A stretch of 53,754 nucleotides of DNA, taken from positions 1 through 53,754 of the IMG/VR virus record IMGVR_UViG_3300010885_066608; one strand, written 5' to 3'. Made by a program: the position numbers and the translations under genes. The first letter of the stretch is position 1, and every line of letters begins with the position of its first letter. Origin of the DNA: a virus. The notes under the pieces were generated by a model. It searched no databases, was not told the DNA's origin, and saw only the letters and a program-made list of their open reading frames with translations. Positions 1-8,633 of the stretch are shown here, in pieces.

Positions 1-327
1 GAGGTGCTTTGCCCACTCCACGCTTTGAATGTCACGTTTATCGCGATAATATAAATCGTGGTTACCAGGAATAAAATACACATGTTCAAAGTTGTCATTC
101 ATATGCTCCAATGCTCGTAGACTATAACTCAGTGTGACAATGTTCAAACTGGCTCGGTTGTTGTGCCAGTCACCCAGGAACAAGCAGGTCTCGCAACCCT
201 CTTCTCGAGCCTTGGCAGTGGCCCATTTGACAAAATCCAAACAGTCATCGTTGTGTGTTTGACTGTTGGATTTGAGTCCAAAATGTATGTCTGTGAAGAC
301 CGCGGCTTTTTGAAATAGGTTAGGCAT
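1..327 (-). CDS. 47: gp47-like recombination nuclease subunit (SbcD/Mre11-type metallophosphoesterase), 3' part outside window
   Basis: Reading the minus strand from an ATG at 327 gives 109 residues that run off the window start, so only the N-terminus is seen. It contains the calcineurin-like phosphoesterase motifs in order: FTDIHFG (D13, H15), LGDWHNN (D53, H55) and PGNHD (N89, H90). These are the metal-binding motifs of SbcD/Mre11 nucleases. In T4-like phages the member of this family is gp47, which works with the gp46 ATPase in recombination and DNA end processing. It lies 12 bp downstream of the gp55-like gene on the same strand, probably co-transcribed; I recall the same pairing in marine T4-like phages. 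It is too short for the ORF list because it is cut by the window edge. The metallophosphoesterase call is firm; the gp47 assignment rests on context. Confidence 0.85.
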   Translation of the reverse strand, partial: MPNLFQKAAVFTDIHFGLKSNSQTHNDDCLDFVKWATAKAREEGCETCLFLGDWHNNRASLNIVTLSYSLRALEHMNDNFEHVYFIPGNHDLYYRDKRDIQSVEWAKHL

Positions 328-339
328 CTACCTATTATA

Positions 340-1239
340 CTACTCTTCGTAGGTGATTACAACCGGACCGGACATGGCTGCCATGCCAGCTTTGCCAGAG
401 TTCTGGCGCGTCCAGCTAGGATTCAGCCCGGCCATTTCCAGCATGTCATCGCGGATGTTTTGATTTTTCTTTTCCAGATTCAAGATACGAGTAAAGCTGT
501 TGGTGATGGCAGCAGTGTAATACGCAAAAGGGTTCTGCGATTTGGATTCGTCGAATTGCAAGCCAATTTGACTGAGTTGCAACAGGGCCTGTCCGCGCAT
601 TTCTTCATTGTAGGTATAGCCTCGCCAGTTGCTTCTGGTGGCATAGCGTTCGCACAATTTTATATACATGGTGGCCAGGGTTCTGGTGGTTTGGCCGTGG
701 TCTTTGCAGAACTCACCGGTGTCCAATGCGCCCTTCCAGTGGCTTTTGCCCACCAGCACCGGTTGTTTGTTTTCGTCCAATCTATAGTGATAAAACGGCG
801 GAAAATTCAAACGCACATGTTTGTCGTCCAGCACCGGAATGTCCACCAGATCGTCCAGCCCGTCATTTTCGGGCATGTCCAGTTCAAAAATATCTTCAAT
901 TTTTTTCTTTTTGGTTGTAGATTTTGGCACTTTTTTGGCCGCCATGGGTATGTGGTCCCAGGTGGTCACACGAAATACCAGGTCTTTGTTGTCAATTTTT
1001 TTTGGATCAACCACTACACCGGTTTCACGTTTGATTCGGTCGGCACGATTTCGTCGAGCCTCAGCCACGGTACGCTGATTGATTTTTGCTAAGGCCGGCA
1101 ATATCAAATCAAATTGATGATCATTTGCTGGATCTAGATAAGTGCAGTAGGTATTTTTGCTGAGATGTATTTGTTTTAAGATATCTCGATTGTTGAGATA
1201 ATTGGTTTTGGCAGGCGTTTTTGGCAAAAGTGTGGCCAC
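340..1239 (-). CDS. 55: T4 gp55-like late sigma factor
   Basis: This 299-residue protein should direct host RNA polymerase to the phage late promoters. The C-terminal half carries a sigma-70 region-2-like block: a segment with NWRGYTYNEEMR (residues 204-215), then QIGLQFDESKSQNPFAYYT (224-242), then a basic stretch ending LEKKNQNIRDD (255-265). The NPFAYYT element corresponds to the region-2 core of phage late sigma factors. The N-terminal 160 residues contain a lysine-rich linker (107-113) and a conserved FPPFYHYRLDENKQP segment. T4 gp55 is 185 residues, so this is longer; extended versions occur in marine T4-like phages as far as I recall. Translation starts at GTG 1239-1237, chosen because AGGAG (complement of 1246-1250) lies 6 bases upstream. 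A strong sigma-70-type promoter precedes it. T4-type late promoters elsewhere in the window agree with the function. Confidence 0.92.
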   Translation of the reverse strand: MATLLPKTPAKTNYLNNRDILKQIHLSKNTYCTYLDPANDHQFDLILPALAKINQRTVAEARRNRADRIKRETGVVVDPKKIDNKDLVFRVTTWDHIPMAAKKVPKSTTKKKKIEDIFELDMPENDGLDDLVDIPVLDDKHVRLNFPPFYHYRLDENKQPVLVGKSHWKGALDTGEFCKDHGQTTRTLATMYIKLCERYATRSNWRGYTYNEEMRGQALLQLSQIGLQFDESKSQNPFAYYTAAITNSFTRILNLEKKNQNIRDDMLEMAGLNPSWTRQNSGKAGMAAMSGPVVITYEE

Positions 1240-1261
1240 GGAATTCTCCTATAGTGTATTT

Positions 1262-1289
1262 ATTGTAACACAAAAACCACAGTTGTCAA
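1262..1289 (-). promoter_or_regulatory. Sigma-70-type promoter of the gp55-like gene
   Basis: On the minus strand a perfect TTGACA (complement of 1284-1289) is followed after 16 bases by TACAAT (complement of 1262-1267), five of six matches to the -10 consensus. The expected start near 1255 gives a leader of about 16 bases, containing AGGAG and then the GTG start. This suggests transcription by unmodified host polymerase, as needed for a factor made before late genes. A late-promoter-like ATAAATA overlaps the -10 (complement of 1257-1263), so later self-activation is possible. Confidence 0.75.
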
Positions 1290-1331
1290 CCTTTTATAAA
1301 CTGAGCCGTTTTTGTTTTGGGTAAATACAAG

Positions 1332-1691
1332 ATGACCTCTACTATTTCTCAGCCTATACCAACACCGGTTGAATCTCAGCCTATCACATTGTCCAGTCGT
1401 TGGGTTGAAATAAAACACATTTTGACCTCTGGCATTTATATGAGAGCACATCGCGCACCAAGAGGCCTGCAAGTACGAACCAAACAATTTGATTTTGATC
1501 ATGTGGTGGTGCTTGCTCATGGATCTGTGGTCGTAAAAAGTGATACAGGCGACGTAAAATTCAAAGCGCCAGCACACTTTTTCATTCCAGCAAACACAAG
1601 AGTTGTAGCAGCCACATTGGAAGATGCTGTGTGGTACTGCATACATCCAACCGAAGAAACCGATCTGGCAGTACTGGCAGAAAAATATTAA
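1332..1691 (+). CDS. Small cupin-like protein
   Basis: This protein of 119 residues, counted from the ATG at 1332, has alternating hydrophobic strands typical of a single-domain cupin: a central HVVVLAHGSVVVKSD strand pair and a later APAHFFIPANTRVVAATLED segment. Cupin barrels often have such a G-turn between two beta motifs, but I do not see a full set of metal-binding histidines, so enzymatic activity is doubtful. A TTG at 1317 would add five residues; I prefer the ATG. The TAAATA at 1322-1327 just before it resembles the core of a late promoter but would leave almost no leader. It is the first gene of the rightward structural block and diverges from the sigma gene, so a virion or assembly role is possible. 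Function unknown. Confidence 0.6.
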   Translation: MTSTISQPIPTPVESQPITLSSRWVEIKHILTSGIYMRAHRAPRGLQVRTKQFDFDHVVVLAHGSVVVKSDTGDVKFKAPAHFFIPANTRVVAATLEDAVWYCIHPTEETDLAVLAEKY

Positions 1692-1703
1692 GGAATCAAC
1701 AGT

Positions 1704-3644
1704 ATGGGATTTGAGTTTACCGCAATCGAAGAATTGGTAGGAGGCCTAATAGAGTCAGTTGCTGCCGCGCCTGTATCATCAACAGTATTAGACAATGGTT
1801 CTGAATTTTTGTCTGACACTCTGAGCACTGATTTTGTTCCTCAATTGCAAGGACAAGTGGGCGACTTGGCTGGCAACAAAAACTGGTGGGACCTCAACAA
1901 TCCCAGCACCGTTGTCAATAATGCACCGACGGTGACGGACTTTAATCTGGAAAATACCACTGCCATAGCTTACCCAAGTGCAACTTTTGCAAATCCAGCA
2001 ACAGACTTTATTACAAACAATACCACTGCCATAGCTTACCCAAGTGCAGTTTTTGCGAATCCAGTGCAACCAGGTCTGCTTGATCAATTCCAAAGCTATT
2101 TAAAAACAACACTTTCGCCGGAAAATATCAACAAGGTGGCCACCGGGTTGGCCACGGACTTTGCCAAGCAGGCGGTGCCACAGTTGGTTAACCAAGCCAT
2201 CTCTGCGGTAGTGCCGCCGGCACTGCAACCCTATGCGGCCAACGGGGTCAATCTATTGATAGCCAACACCAGCGCTACTCCGGTAAGGCCAGGAGTGGAT
2301 TTGACACCAGTACCAGCAAGCGCAAATGAGTCAAGCAGTTATTATACTGCCGCACCCGTAGATCCCAAAACTGACGACCCGGGTGCGCTGACAGCCGATG
2401 GCTATTTTGCTGATCCGCAAGGTAATATCTATAAAATCATTGATGGCGGTAATGCGCCTGCACAGTTGTATCGTGCAGCCGAAGTGTCAGCAGACATAGA
2501 CCCCGAGGTGGGCAAACCAACCTATACCACTGATGCAAACGGCAATACTTATAAAATTCAGGCCAACGGTGATACTCAACTGGTTCGTGCAGCTGAAGTA
2601 CCAGCAGACATAGAGGTTGGCACTGATCCCGGCCTGGCACAGGTACCGGCCAATGCCAATATCAGTCTGGCGTCTATAGTAAGATCAGCTGCAGAAGTGG
2701 CCGGCAACACCTTGAGCGGCTTTTTTACCAACACCGTAAATTCCGCAATCAATCCTGCATTGTCCAACAGCGAGAATGTGATCAGTGCAGCACTACTGAC
2801 CCAGGCCAACTTTGAAAACACTTTGTTGGCACAGGCAAGAAATCAACAAACAGCACGCCAGCAAAATCAAAATCAAGCACAAAGCAGTGACTGGCGTGTG
2901 CGCTTGAGCCTGGCACCCAACAGTGATTATTTGTACAATGCACGTGACACTGGATCGGTGCTGTGGCCTTTGTACAACACCAACGGAGTTGTATTCCCCT
3001 ACACTCCCACCATAGACACAGCATACAAGGCCAACTACAGCACCTATGATCTTACACACAGCAACTATCGTGGCTATTTTTATCAAAACAGCTATGTGGA
3101 TCAGATCACCATCAAGGCCACATTCACTGCACAGGACACACCCGAAGCCAATTATCTTTTAGCAGTGATACACTTTTTCCGTTCGGTGACCAAGATGTTT
3201 TATGGCCAAGACGGCCAGCGTGGCTCGCCACCGCCGTTGACTTTTTTGTCAGGTCTGGGTGATTATCAATTCAATAAACATCCTTGTGTGGTGTCTCAAT
3301 TCAACTATACCTTGCCGGCCGATGTCAACTACATACGAGCACAAAACGTTTCCAACAACGGCACCAATCAACTGGTGGCACGTAATCGTCAAACTGTGTT
3401 GAGCAATCCAGTGACCAATGCACTGCAACGTTTGGCCAGCCTGGGACAGCAGATCAATCCGGGCGCATTGCCATCTCCGTTTGCGGTACAAGGCAGCTTG
3501 GCCGCTGAGAATCCCACCTATGTGCCAACCAAGATGGACATCAGCCTCACACTGTTGCCGATACAGAGTCGTAGCCAGGTCAGCCAAATATTCAGTCTCA
3601 AGGGATTTGCCAACGGTAACCAGCTCAAAGGAGGATTCTGGTAA
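1704..3644 (+). CDS. Virion structural protein, probable tail tube/baseplate component
   Basis: 646 residues, with AAGGAA upstream of the ATG. The C-terminal part (about 393-560) is ordered and well conserved in character. It opens with SSDWRVRLSLAPNSDYLYNA, continues with HSNYRGYFYQNS and DTPEANYLLAVIHFFRSVTK, then FYGQDGQRGSPPPLTFLSG. I recognise this domain as one that recurs in the structural genes of marine T4-like phages beside baseplate genes. It may correspond to the tail-tube cap or initiator (gp48/gp54 positions in T4), but I cannot confirm that from sequence. The first 380 residues are low in complexity, rich in Asn, Thr, Ala and Pro, and contain two internal repeats: TTAIAYPSA twice at about residues 86 and 108, and a GNxYKI...RAAEVxADI unit twice at about 235-300. 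The next gene (gp53) starts on its last base. Confidence 0.75.
   Translation: MGFEFTAIEELVGGLIESVAAAPVSSTVLDNGSEFLSDTLSTDFVPQLQGQVGDLAGNKNWWDLNNPSTVVNNAPTVTDFNLENTTAIAYPSATFANPATDFITNNTTAIAYPSAVFANPVQPGLLDQFQSYLKTTLSPENINKVATGLATDFAKQAVPQLVNQAISAVVPPALQPYAANGVNLLIANTSATPVRPGVDLTPVPASANESSSYYTAAPVDPKTDDPGALTADGYFADPQGNIYKIIDGGNAPAQLYRAAEVSADIDPEVGKPTYTTDANGNTYKIQANGDTQLVRAAEVPADIEVGTDPGLAQVPANANISLASIVRSAAEVAGNTLSGFFTNTVNSAINPALSNSENVISAALLTQANFENTLLAQARNQQTARQQNQNQAQSSDWRVRLSLAPNSDYLYNARDTGSVLWPLYNTNGVVFPYTPTIDTAYKANYSTYDLTHSNYRGYFYQNSYVDQITIKATFTAQDTPEANYLLAVIHFFRSVTKMFYGQDGQRGSPPPLTFLSGLGDYQFNKHPCVVSQFNYTLPADVNYIRAQNVSNNGTNQLVARNRQTVLSNPVTNALQRLASLGQQINPGALPSPFAVQGSLAAENPTYVPTKMDISLTLLPIQSRSQVSQIFSLKGFANGNQLKGGFW
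1953..2064 (+). repeat. In-frame direct repeat inside the structural gene
   Basis: Two near-identical 46-bp copies (1953-1998 and 2019-2064) with a 66-bp period, exactly 22 codons, each encoding NTTAIAYPSAxFANP. The few differences are single bases. In-frame periodicity means the duplication lengthens the protein without breaking it, which suggests a recent slippage or recombination event in a flexible linker. Confidence 0.85.
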
Positions 3645-3946
3645 TGTCAGTTTCTTACGAATCAACCAGTCCCTACTATCTTACTGGTTACACACAGTTT
3701 TATCTCAACCCCATGGTCAATCGTCCCATACCCAAGTTGCCCGACGACCAACAGATGATCATCAATCTTACCTATCAATACCGGCCCGATCTATTGGCCT
3801 TGGACCTTTACCAAACTCCGAACTTGTGGTGGGTGTTTTATCAACGCAATCCCAACACCCTGTCGCGCCCACCAGTGGATTTTGTTGCTGGTACCACAAT
3901 CTATCTGCCCAGCATAAACACTTTAAAAGATGTGTTAGGATTCTGA
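3644..3946 (+). CDS. 53: gp53-like baseplate wedge protein
   Basis: A 100-residue protein with the features of the phage baseplate wedge gp53 family. It has the segment YRPDLLALDLYQTPNLWWVF followed by RNPNTLSRPPVDFVAGTTIY, matching the family pattern in which RPxxLA, a short spacer and YxxPxLWWV are followed by a LysM-like strand. In T4, gp53 joins neighbouring wedges during baseplate assembly; T4 gp53 is 196 residues, so this is a short version, as in many marine relatives. The ATG at 3644 overlaps the last base of the upstream stop, and the next gene begins one base after its own stop. Its place among other baseplate genes supports the call. Confidence 0.85.
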   Translation: MSVSYESTSPYYLTGYTQFYLNPMVNRPIPKLPDDQQMIINLTYQYRPDLLALDLYQTPNLWWVFYQRNPNTLSRPPVDFVAGTTIYLPSINTLKDVLGF

Positions 3947-3947
3947 C

Positions 3948-6900
3948 ATGGCATCAATTGCTGAAATTCAAGCTGCACTGGAACTAGCCCGGACCGAACT
4001 GGATCGAGATAACAAACTGGCGCAGTCACCTGGCGCATACACCCCAGCACTTCAACAAAAGATAAAACAAGATCTTAATTTGTATAACAGCCTTGATCGG
4101 CAGTTGCAGGCTGCGCAACGAACTCCCACAGTCAGTGCCGGTACTGTGGTACACGATGATCAGCTGGCCACAGTGCCCGAATCACAGCCGCAGACTCCGG
4201 CCAGCACTGCACAAAAATTAGATAACAACGGACGAGTGGTGCTGGTGCCTGACACCACATCTGTTACCAATGCAGTAAGACCCATCAACACCGAAACCGA
4301 CAACAGAAACATTGGTCTACAAGCTGAGATACGCAAAATAGAAAACTCACAGGCCACACCAGCAGCACCACCGGGATTGTTGAAAGAACCGGGACCGCTT
4401 AGGGGTGTTACCAACGGAGATGGCACTGTCATAGCAGTACCACCAGCAGCGACTCGGCCCGGTGTGGGTGCCGGCAGCGGCAGTGAAGATATATCGGGTG
4501 CGCCACCTGCACGTCCCAATGCTACCCAACAAGAAGTCAGTTCAATTTTTGACAATGCTGCCATAACACCGCAACCCAATGTGCTGGATCAATATGCCAG
4601 CTACACTTATGGTATTTCGGTATATCTCACTACAGAAAATGCCTACCGCAACATGGTATCAACTGGCAAAAAAAATCTAAGTGGCAGTTACCTACTGTTT
4701 CAAAGTGCCGGCATTCCTACCGGCAGTCGCACACCCTATTTCAACAACGACTACTACATCGAACAGGTCGAGTTGCACAGCAAAATAATTGGCAAAGGCA
4801 CTGGCATGACACACAATGTGGTGGATTTTACCATGACTGTGACCGAACCCACTGGCATAACTCTTATAGACAATCTCAGCAAGGCTGTGCAAACACTGTT
4901 GCCAGAAGCCAATGTCAAGAAAAACCTGTCAGCCGCGGTGTTTTTTATGGTGATTAGATTTTACGGCTATGATCAGTACGGAACATTGGTGCGCGGTGCT
5001 CCGGGAGTGCCTGGTGTATCTGTAGTTGACAACACCGATACCAACGCATTTGTGGAAAAGTTTTTTCCGTTTGTCATTGATAATATCAAATTCAAAGTGG
5101 GCAGCAAGACTGTGGAATACGACATCACTGCAAAAGGAGTACACTACAACATCAATGCCAGTTCGGCTCGCGGAAGCATACCCTTCAATATCGAACTCAG
5201 TGGGCAAACAGTGGCTGACCTGTTGAGTGGTGACCGTATCCAGGATGTGGCCACCAATCTTGCTCCAGCCAACGCTGGTTCGGCACCCACAGTACGAGGC
5301 ACAATACGTCGAGGACTCATGGCCGCTATGAATGCATATCAACAAAGGCTTTCGGGACCAGGCGCAGACTTTCCCTATACCTACCCAGATGTTTACTCAA
5401 TAGAATTTGCTACTCCGGCATTGAAAGCAGCACGAGTTAGAAAAGCCGGTACTCTCAATCGGGCAGCCACCAGCAACAGTACCAGCCAAACTCCAGCTGA
5501 TCAAAAATTAGGCGCAAAACAAAGCGTGGATGTCAACAGCAGAACACAAAGTGCCACAGCCGGCATGCAGATTGTGCAACTGCTGGATCAAATCATGCGT
5601 AACAGCACTTACCTTGAAGACCAGCAGTTGGTCAAATACGATGAAGAACGAGGATTAATATTGCCCAACGGAGCACCAGCGCAAAACGTGGCCTGGTTTA
5701 AAATCTCCATGCAGGCAACACCAATCAAGTATGATCCCAAACGCAATGACTATGCTTACAACATCAAGTACATAGTCAGCCCTTATAGAATAGCTCAACT
5801 CAACAGCAAATATTTTCCAGCGCCGGTCTATCCAGGTGTACAAAAAGAATATAACTATTGGTTTACCGGACAAAACACTTCGGTACTGAGCTACGAAGAA
5901 AGCATCAACAATCTCTATTACCTAACAGTGTCGGGGGTGAATTTCAGTGACGGATCTAGTAGCATTGGCGACAATGGTGACCAGATCAAATACAGTTTTA
6001 ATTCACGCAGTGTAGAAAGCAGTCAAGGTGCTGCTGGCAAGGTAAACGAACCAGTGGCCAATGCGGCCGAGCAACTGTTGAATCCGGCAGATTTTAAAGA
6101 AAGCACTATCACCATTGTGGGCGACCCGGCCTGGATTCAACAAGGCGAGGCTTTTGTAGGCACTCCAGCTGGTACTACGGCCGTATACGGAGCATTTTTA
6201 GCTGACGGTACCATAAACTTTGATGCTGGCCAGGTGTTGTACAGAGTGGCATTCAACGCCAGCAACGATTACGATCTTGGCACTGGTCTACAAACCATAT
6301 CAGGCTTGGCCACAGGATCCGTGACAGGTGCTGGCACTGGGGTAACTCGGCTGACCAGTCAACCGGGCGGGCCTGCGGCAATCAACAGAACATTTGTGGC
6401 CAAAGAATGTGTCAGCAGTTTTGTCAAAGGCAAATTCACACAGACTCTCAAAGGCAGTTTGTTGTTGAATGCCACCACAGCCGACAATGCAGCTGCTGTG
6501 GTGGCTCGGCGTGCGTTGACCACATCTGCTATTTCGGCTCTGAGTACAAATCGTCAAAGTGGATCAGTTATCAATTCTACACTGAGCTCGTTGTCAACAC
6601 TGGCCTGGCCCAGTTCGGCTTCATCTTTGGTACAGCAACTGACCAACGCCGGAATAAATTTTCTTGCAGAAAATGTCACTCGTACCATAACCACTAGACC
6701 TCAACCAGATCCGCGTGTGCCCACCAGTGGCGGAACAGTGGTAGGAGTCGACGGTGAATTTACAGCCCCGGGGCGGTTAAACAACGCTGGAACCATACCA
6801 AGCCTGGCCACACCAGGGTTCAATCCAACAGGCGATCAACAAATTCAGCCCGGAGTGGTAGATCTGGTAAGTAATGGCACTACACAGGTAGTGGCTGGCA

Positions 6901-7019
6901 ATGATGATTCTGGATACGCCACTGCGAATCAAACTCAATTATTTGCCGGCAACAACACAGTGGTCACGTTGGATAGTCCTGATAGCAATTTGTTCAACAC
7001 CGATAATGTAATCGTATAA
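3948..7019 (+). CDS. Large virion structural protein, possible baseplate hub component
   Basis: 1023 residues lying between gp53 and the gp5-like spike. Residues 1-210 are low in complexity, rich in Thr, Pro and Ala, and probably flexible. A folded core follows from about 215 with YGISVYLTTENAYRNMV, YLLFQSAGIP, FTMTVTEPTGITLIDNLS, FFMVIRFYGYDQYGTLVRG and an FPFVIDNIKFKVGSKTVEYD strand. A second conserved part near 585-660 contains NIKYIVSPYRIAQLNS and VLSYEESINNLYYLTV. The last 200 residues are again Gly, Thr and Asn rich. I recognise the core as a type common in marine T4-like phages at this position, but I do not know a proven function. Size, order and neighbours suggest a hub or tail-associated part. 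No catalytic motif is visible. Confidence 0.7.
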   Translation: MASIAEIQAALELARTELDRDNKLAQSPGAYTPALQQKIKQDLNLYNSLDRQLQAAQRTPTVSAGTVVHDDQLATVPESQPQTPASTAQKLDNNGRVVLVPDTTSVTNAVRPINTETDNRNIGLQAEIRKIENSQATPAAPPGLLKEPGPLRGVTNGDGTVIAVPPAATRPGVGAGSGSEDISGAPPARPNATQQEVSSIFDNAAITPQPNVLDQYASYTYGISVYLTTENAYRNMVSTGKKNLSGSYLLFQSAGIPTGSRTPYFNNDYYIEQVELHSKIIGKGTGMTHNVVDFTMTVTEPTGITLIDNLSKAVQTLLPEANVKKNLSAAVFFMVIRFYGYDQYGTLVRGAPGVPGVSVVDNTDTNAFVEKFFPFVIDNIKFKVGSKTVEYDITAKGVHYNINASSARGSIPFNIELSGQTVADLLSGDRIQDVATNLAPANAGSAPTVRGTIRRGLMAAMNAYQQRLSGPGADFPYTYPDVYSIEFATPALKAARVRKAGTLNRAATSNSTSQTPADQKLGAKQSVDVNSRTQSATAGMQIVQLLDQIMRNSTYLEDQQLVKYDEERGLILPNGAPAQNVAWFKISMQATPIKYDPKRNDYAYNIKYIVSPYRIAQLNSKYFPAPVYPGVQKEYNYWFTGQNTSVLSYEESINNLYYLTVSGVNFSDGSSSIGDNGDQIKYSFNSRSVESSQGAAGKVNEPVANAAEQLLNPADFKESTITIVGDPAWIQQGEAFVGTPAGTTAVYGAFLADGTINFDAGQVLYRVAFNASNDYDLGTGLQTISGLATGSVTGAGTGVTRLTSQPGGPAAINRTFVAKECVSSFVKGKFTQTLKGSLLLNATTADNAAAVVARRALTTSAISALSTNRQSGSVINSTLSSLSTLAWPSSASSLVQQLTNAGINFLAENVTRTITTRPQPDPRVPTSGGTVVGVDGEFTAPGRLNNAGTIPSLATPGFNPTGDQQIQPGVVDLVSNGTTQVVAGNDDSGYATANQTQLFAGNNTVVTLDSPDSNLFNTDNVIV

Positions 7020-7022
7020 AAA

Positions 7023-8633
7023 ATGTCAGAAAATACACAACGCAGCCGAGGGCGCCCTCAAAATTACAAATTTGACCGTGGTGGCATGGCCGCCGAAATG
7101 GGTCCTTACATTGGCACAGTGGTCAACACTGTGGACGATACTCGCAGCGGCCGCCTACAAGTTTGGATAGCACAGTTCGGAGCCACCAACCCTGACGGCT
7201 CGCCAAATCTCAAAGATGACACCACATGGCGCACAGTCAGCTATTGCCCACCATTTTACGGAAGCACTGCACAGGTTGGTACCAGTGCTGGCTATGGCAC
7301 TTACCCAGGCAACAGCAACAGTTACGGCATGTGGTTTACACCTCCGGATCTTGGTGTCAAAGTACTGTGTTTCTTTGTGGGCGGCGACCCTGATGACGGT
7401 TATTATGTGGGTTGCATACCCGAGAACGGCATTAACCACATGATACCAGCCATTGGTGCCAGCACACAATATGTCACAGCTGGCAATTCTGGACAGTCCA
7501 CTTATCTTGCAGGTGCTGCACAGTTGCCAGTGACTGAAATTAATCAACTGAATAAAGCCATCAACGAAAATCCCAAATTTTATGATCAGTCCAAACCAGT
7601 GCAAAGTGTGGTGGCCGGTACTTTTTTGCAACAGGGATTGATAAAAGATCCTGTGCGTGGTCCTATCGAAAGCAACAGTCAACGAGAAAGCCCTAGCGCA
7701 GTTTACGGTATCAGCACCCCGGGCAAGCCCATCTATCAAGGCAGACTAACATCTGAAAACATTGCAGCACAATTAGCACAAGGCACAGTGCGTCCGCAGG
7801 ACTTGGTGGTAGTTGGCCGTCAAGGTGGTCATACTTTTGTGATGGACGACGGCAATCTTGAAGGCAAAGATACCCTGGTGCGCATACGCACAGCCAAAGG
7901 CCATCAGATAACCATGAGCGATGATGGAAATTGTTTTTATATCTGTCATGCCAACGGACAAAGCTGGATAGAATTGGGACAAAATGGCACAGTGGATGTT
8001 TACAGCACCAACTCGGTCAATGTGCGAACTCAAGGCACATTGAATCTACATGCTGACCACGACATCAACATGTTTGCGGGCGGCAATATTAAAATGAAGG
8101 CCAAGGGCCAACTCAAGCTGGAAGGTGACACAGCCATCACCATGTTTTCAAATCAACAAATCAACCTGTATGCAAAAACCAAAATTGGAGTGCGCAGTGA
8201 TGGCTCCTTGGCTCTGCAAGGGCATACCAGCAGTTGGAACGGTGGCGGCAGTTTGAATCTCAAAGCCTCAGTGATCAATCTCAATGGTGCAGCTGCACAG
8301 TCAGCTGGCCTGGTGTCAACCATGGTGGGATACAAATTGCCCAACACCATTTTTGTAGCTGGACAAGGATGGGTCAGTCAGTCTGGTACACTGGACACCA
8401 TTGTTACGCGAGCACCCACGCACGAACCCTACGAAAGCCACAACAGCGGAGTCAATTTGACCACCAATCTTGACAATCAAGCCACCAGTTCAAATCCACC
8501 GCCTACTAGCAATTTGCAAGCACAGGCCAATACGGCCTATATTACAACCAGTGCCACAGCAGTTCAACAACCGCTGGGGGCCAATAATTTCCTAGCTGAA
8601 CCCACATCTGTTTTGACGGTACCTGCACAATGA
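7023..8633 (+). CDS. 5: gp5-like baseplate hub/tail spike (VgrG-like), no lysozyme domain
   Basis: 536 residues forming the central membrane-piercing spike. An OB-fold-like N-terminal part includes GPYIGTVVNTVDDTRSGRLQ and DDTTWRTVSYCPPFYG (about 20-90). A middle domain has RQGGHTFVMDDGN and VRIRTAKGHQITMSDDGN. A repetitive C-terminal segment contains LNLHADHDINMFAGGNIKMK and INLYAKTKIGVRSDGSLAL, the short-period pattern of the triple-stranded beta-helix of gp5 and VgrG. T4 gp5 has a lysozyme domain between OB fold and helix; no such catalytic segment is seen here, only about 150 residues rich in Gln, Pro and Ser. The length (536 against 575 in T4) is therefore made up differently. The next gene overlaps by ATGA. 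Confidence 0.85.
   Translation: MSENTQRSRGRPQNYKFDRGGMAAEMGPYIGTVVNTVDDTRSGRLQVWIAQFGATNPDGSPNLKDDTTWRTVSYCPPFYGSTAQVGTSAGYGTYPGNSNSYGMWFTPPDLGVKVLCFFVGGDPDDGYYVGCIPENGINHMIPAIGASTQYVTAGNSGQSTYLAGAAQLPVTEINQLNKAINENPKFYDQSKPVQSVVAGTFLQQGLIKDPVRGPIESNSQRESPSAVYGISTPGKPIYQGRLTSENIAAQLAQGTVRPQDLVVVGRQGGHTFVMDDGNLEGKDTLVRIRTAKGHQITMSDDGNCFYICHANGQSWIELGQNGTVDVYSTNSVNVRTQGTLNLHADHDINMFAGGNIKMKAKGQLKLEGDTAITMFSNQQINLYAKTKIGVRSDGSLALQGHTSSWNGGGSLNLKASVINLNGAAAQSAGLVSTMVGYKLPNTIFVAGQGWVSQSGTLDTIVTRAPTHEPYESHNSGVNLTTNLDNQATSSNPPPTSNLQAQANTAYITTSATAVQQPLGANNFLAEPTSVLTVPAQ

Noticed and set aside
460-1092. 210-residue plus-strand frame opposite the late sigma gene
   Set aside because: The minus strand encodes clear gp55 motifs with a promoter and ribosome binding site; the plus frame is its shadow.
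7155-7739. Antisense open frames inside the structural genes
   Set aside because: They lie wholly within strongly coding regions on the other strand, lack ribosome binding sites and have composition explained by the plus-strand codons.
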